From an uncultured Parasphingopyxis sp. (GTDB lineage Bacteria > Pseudomonadota > Alphaproteobacteria > Sphingomonadales > Sphingomonadaceae), in the NCBI GenBank assembly GCA_905479515.1, contig CAJQMX010000196.1, forward strand, positions 1 through 6,597: 6,597 nucleotides of DNA, read 5' to 3'. The notes under the pieces are model-generated. The model saw only the letters and a list, made by a program, of their open reading frames with translations. It did not search any database and was not told the origin of the DNA. The translations under genes and the position numbers were made by a program. Shown here piece by piece: positions 5,765-6,597 of the stretch. Each line of letters opens with the position of its first letter. Position 1 is the stretch's first letter.

Positions 5765-6597
5765 ATGGGTTATCGGGTTGCTGTTGTCGGAGCGACGGGA
5801 AATGTCGGGCGTGAAATGCTCGCTTGCCTCGCTGAGCGTGAATTTCCTGCGGACGAGGTTGCCGCGGTTGCGTCCTCGCGCTCGCATGGGATGGAAGTGG
5901 AATTCGGCGAAACCGAAAAGATGCTCAAATGCCAGAATGTCGAGCATTTCGATTTTTCAGGCTGGGACATGGCGCTGTTTGCGGCCGGTTCGGATGTCGC
6001 GAAGGAATATGGCCCCAAGGCTGCTGCGGCGGGCTGCACGGTAATCGATAACAGCTCCTATTTCCGCATGGACCCGGATGTGCCGCTGATCGTCCCCGAG
6101 GTTAACCCGGAAGCGATTGATGGCTATCGGGCGCGCAACATCATCGCTAACCCGAACTGCTCGACCGCACAGATGGTCGTGGCGCTCAAGCCGTTGCATG
6201 ATGCAGCGACGATCAAGCGCGTCGTCGTCTCCACCTATCAGTCGGTTTCCGGCGCGGGCAAGGAAGGCATGGACGAACTGTTCAGCCAGTCGCGTGATAT
6301 CTTTGTCGGCGATACGGCAGACGCCAAGAAGTTCACTAAGCAGATCGCCTTCAACGTGATCCCGCATATCGATGTGTTCCTCGACGACGGCTACACCAAG
6401 GAAGAGTGGAAAATGGTCGTCGAGACCAAGAAGATTCTCGATCCCAAGATCAAGTTATCCGCCACCTGCGTGCGCGTGCCGGTGTTCATAGGCCACTCCG
6501 AGGCCGTCAACATCGAGTTCGAGAATCCGATTTCGGTCGAGGAGGCGCGCCAGATCCTGCGCAGCGCACCGGGCTGTCTCGTCATCGATAGCCATGA
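5765..6597 (+). CDS. asd: Aspartate-semialdehyde dehydrogenase, C-terminus beyond window
   Basis: Asd reduces aspartyl-4-phosphate to aspartate semialdehyde with NADPH, the branch point to Lys/diaminopimelate, Thr and Met. The first 277 residues are present; family members are usually about 340, so roughly 60 are missing. The NADP-binding fold begins VVGATGNVG (7-15). Further motifs are ASSRS (36-40), DNSSYFRMD (95-103), VPEVN (110-114), the active-site NPNCST (129-134, nucleophile C132), YQSVSGAG (158-165), and CVRVPVFIGHSE (235-246), containing the substrate-binding Arg237 and general-base His244. No key residue is missing. The protein reads without break to the last base; the TGA at the very end is out of frame. 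AAAGGA lies 8 nt before the ATG. It follows the permease gene on the same strand after 145 bp, so it is probably transcribed on its own, although read-through from the permease gene is possible. Confidence 0.96.
   Translation, partial: MGYRVAVVGATGNVGREMLACLAEREFPADEVAAVASSRSHGMEVEFGETEKMLKCQNVEHFDFSGWDMALFAAGSDVAKEYGPKAAAAGCTVIDNSSYFRMDPDVPLIVPEVNPEAIDGYRARNIIANPNCSTAQMVVALKPLHDAATIKRVVVSTYQSVSGAGKEGMDELFSQSRDIFVGDTADAKKFTKQIAFNVIPHIDVFLDDGYTKEEWKMVVETKKILDPKIKLSATCVRVPVFIGHSEAVNIEFENPISVEEARQILRSAPGCLVIDSH

Noticed and set aside
5715..6044. Plus-strand 109-residue open frame starting before asd
   Set aside because: It overlaps the conserved NADP-binding region of asd in another frame and becomes Arg-rich; no Shine-Dalgarno precedes it.

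Overview
The window looks like chromosomal DNA from an alphaproteobacterium, most likely a member of the Sphingomonadales. That placement is an inference from moderately high GC content, alphaproteobacterial-style Ffh and TrmD sequences, and an S16 protein with a long Ala/Glu/Pro tail. No marker gene was compared against a database. I see no mobile elements, CRISPR arrays, tRNA or rRNA genes, or clearly transferred DNA. This is mainly a housekeeping region.

Layout: (1) Positions 1-443, minus strand, hold the N-terminal part of a membrane-anchored GGDEF (diguanylate cyclase-type) protein that runs off the left edge. (2) Positions 444-673 are a divergent intergenic region that must hold the promoters for the GGDEF gene and for the operon to its right. 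(3) Positions 674-4360, plus strand, hold five tightly packed genes: ffh, rpsP, rimM, trmD and rplS. Their products are the SRP GTPase, ribosomal protein S16, the 16S maturation factor RimM, the tRNA m1G37 methyltransferase and ribosomal protein L19. (4) A strong intrinsic terminator lies at 4383-4417. (5) An APC-family amino-acid permease gene occupies 4438-5619, starting only 20 nt after the terminator. (6) A 145-bp gap follows. (7) asd (aspartate-semialdehyde dehydrogenase) starts at 5765 and runs off the right edge.

The central cluster couples protein targeting (Ffh), ribosome structure and assembly (S16, RimM, L19) and reading-frame maintenance (TrmD). The start sites suggest graded translation. 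rpsP and rplS have strong Shine-Dalgarno sequences. rimM starts with TTG behind a weak one. trmD has none that I can see and overlaps the rimM stop as ATGA. This would make ribosomal proteins in excess over the two modification/maturation enzymes. asd serves the Lys/Met/Thr and diaminopimelate pathways and appears to be a separate unit.

I did not find a new biological system here. The points most worth checking are Glu in place of the catalytic Asp of TrmD, the repetitive acidic S16 tail, the same-frame rpsP/rimM junction with a TTG start, and a permease gene with almost no room for its own promoter downstream of a terminator.
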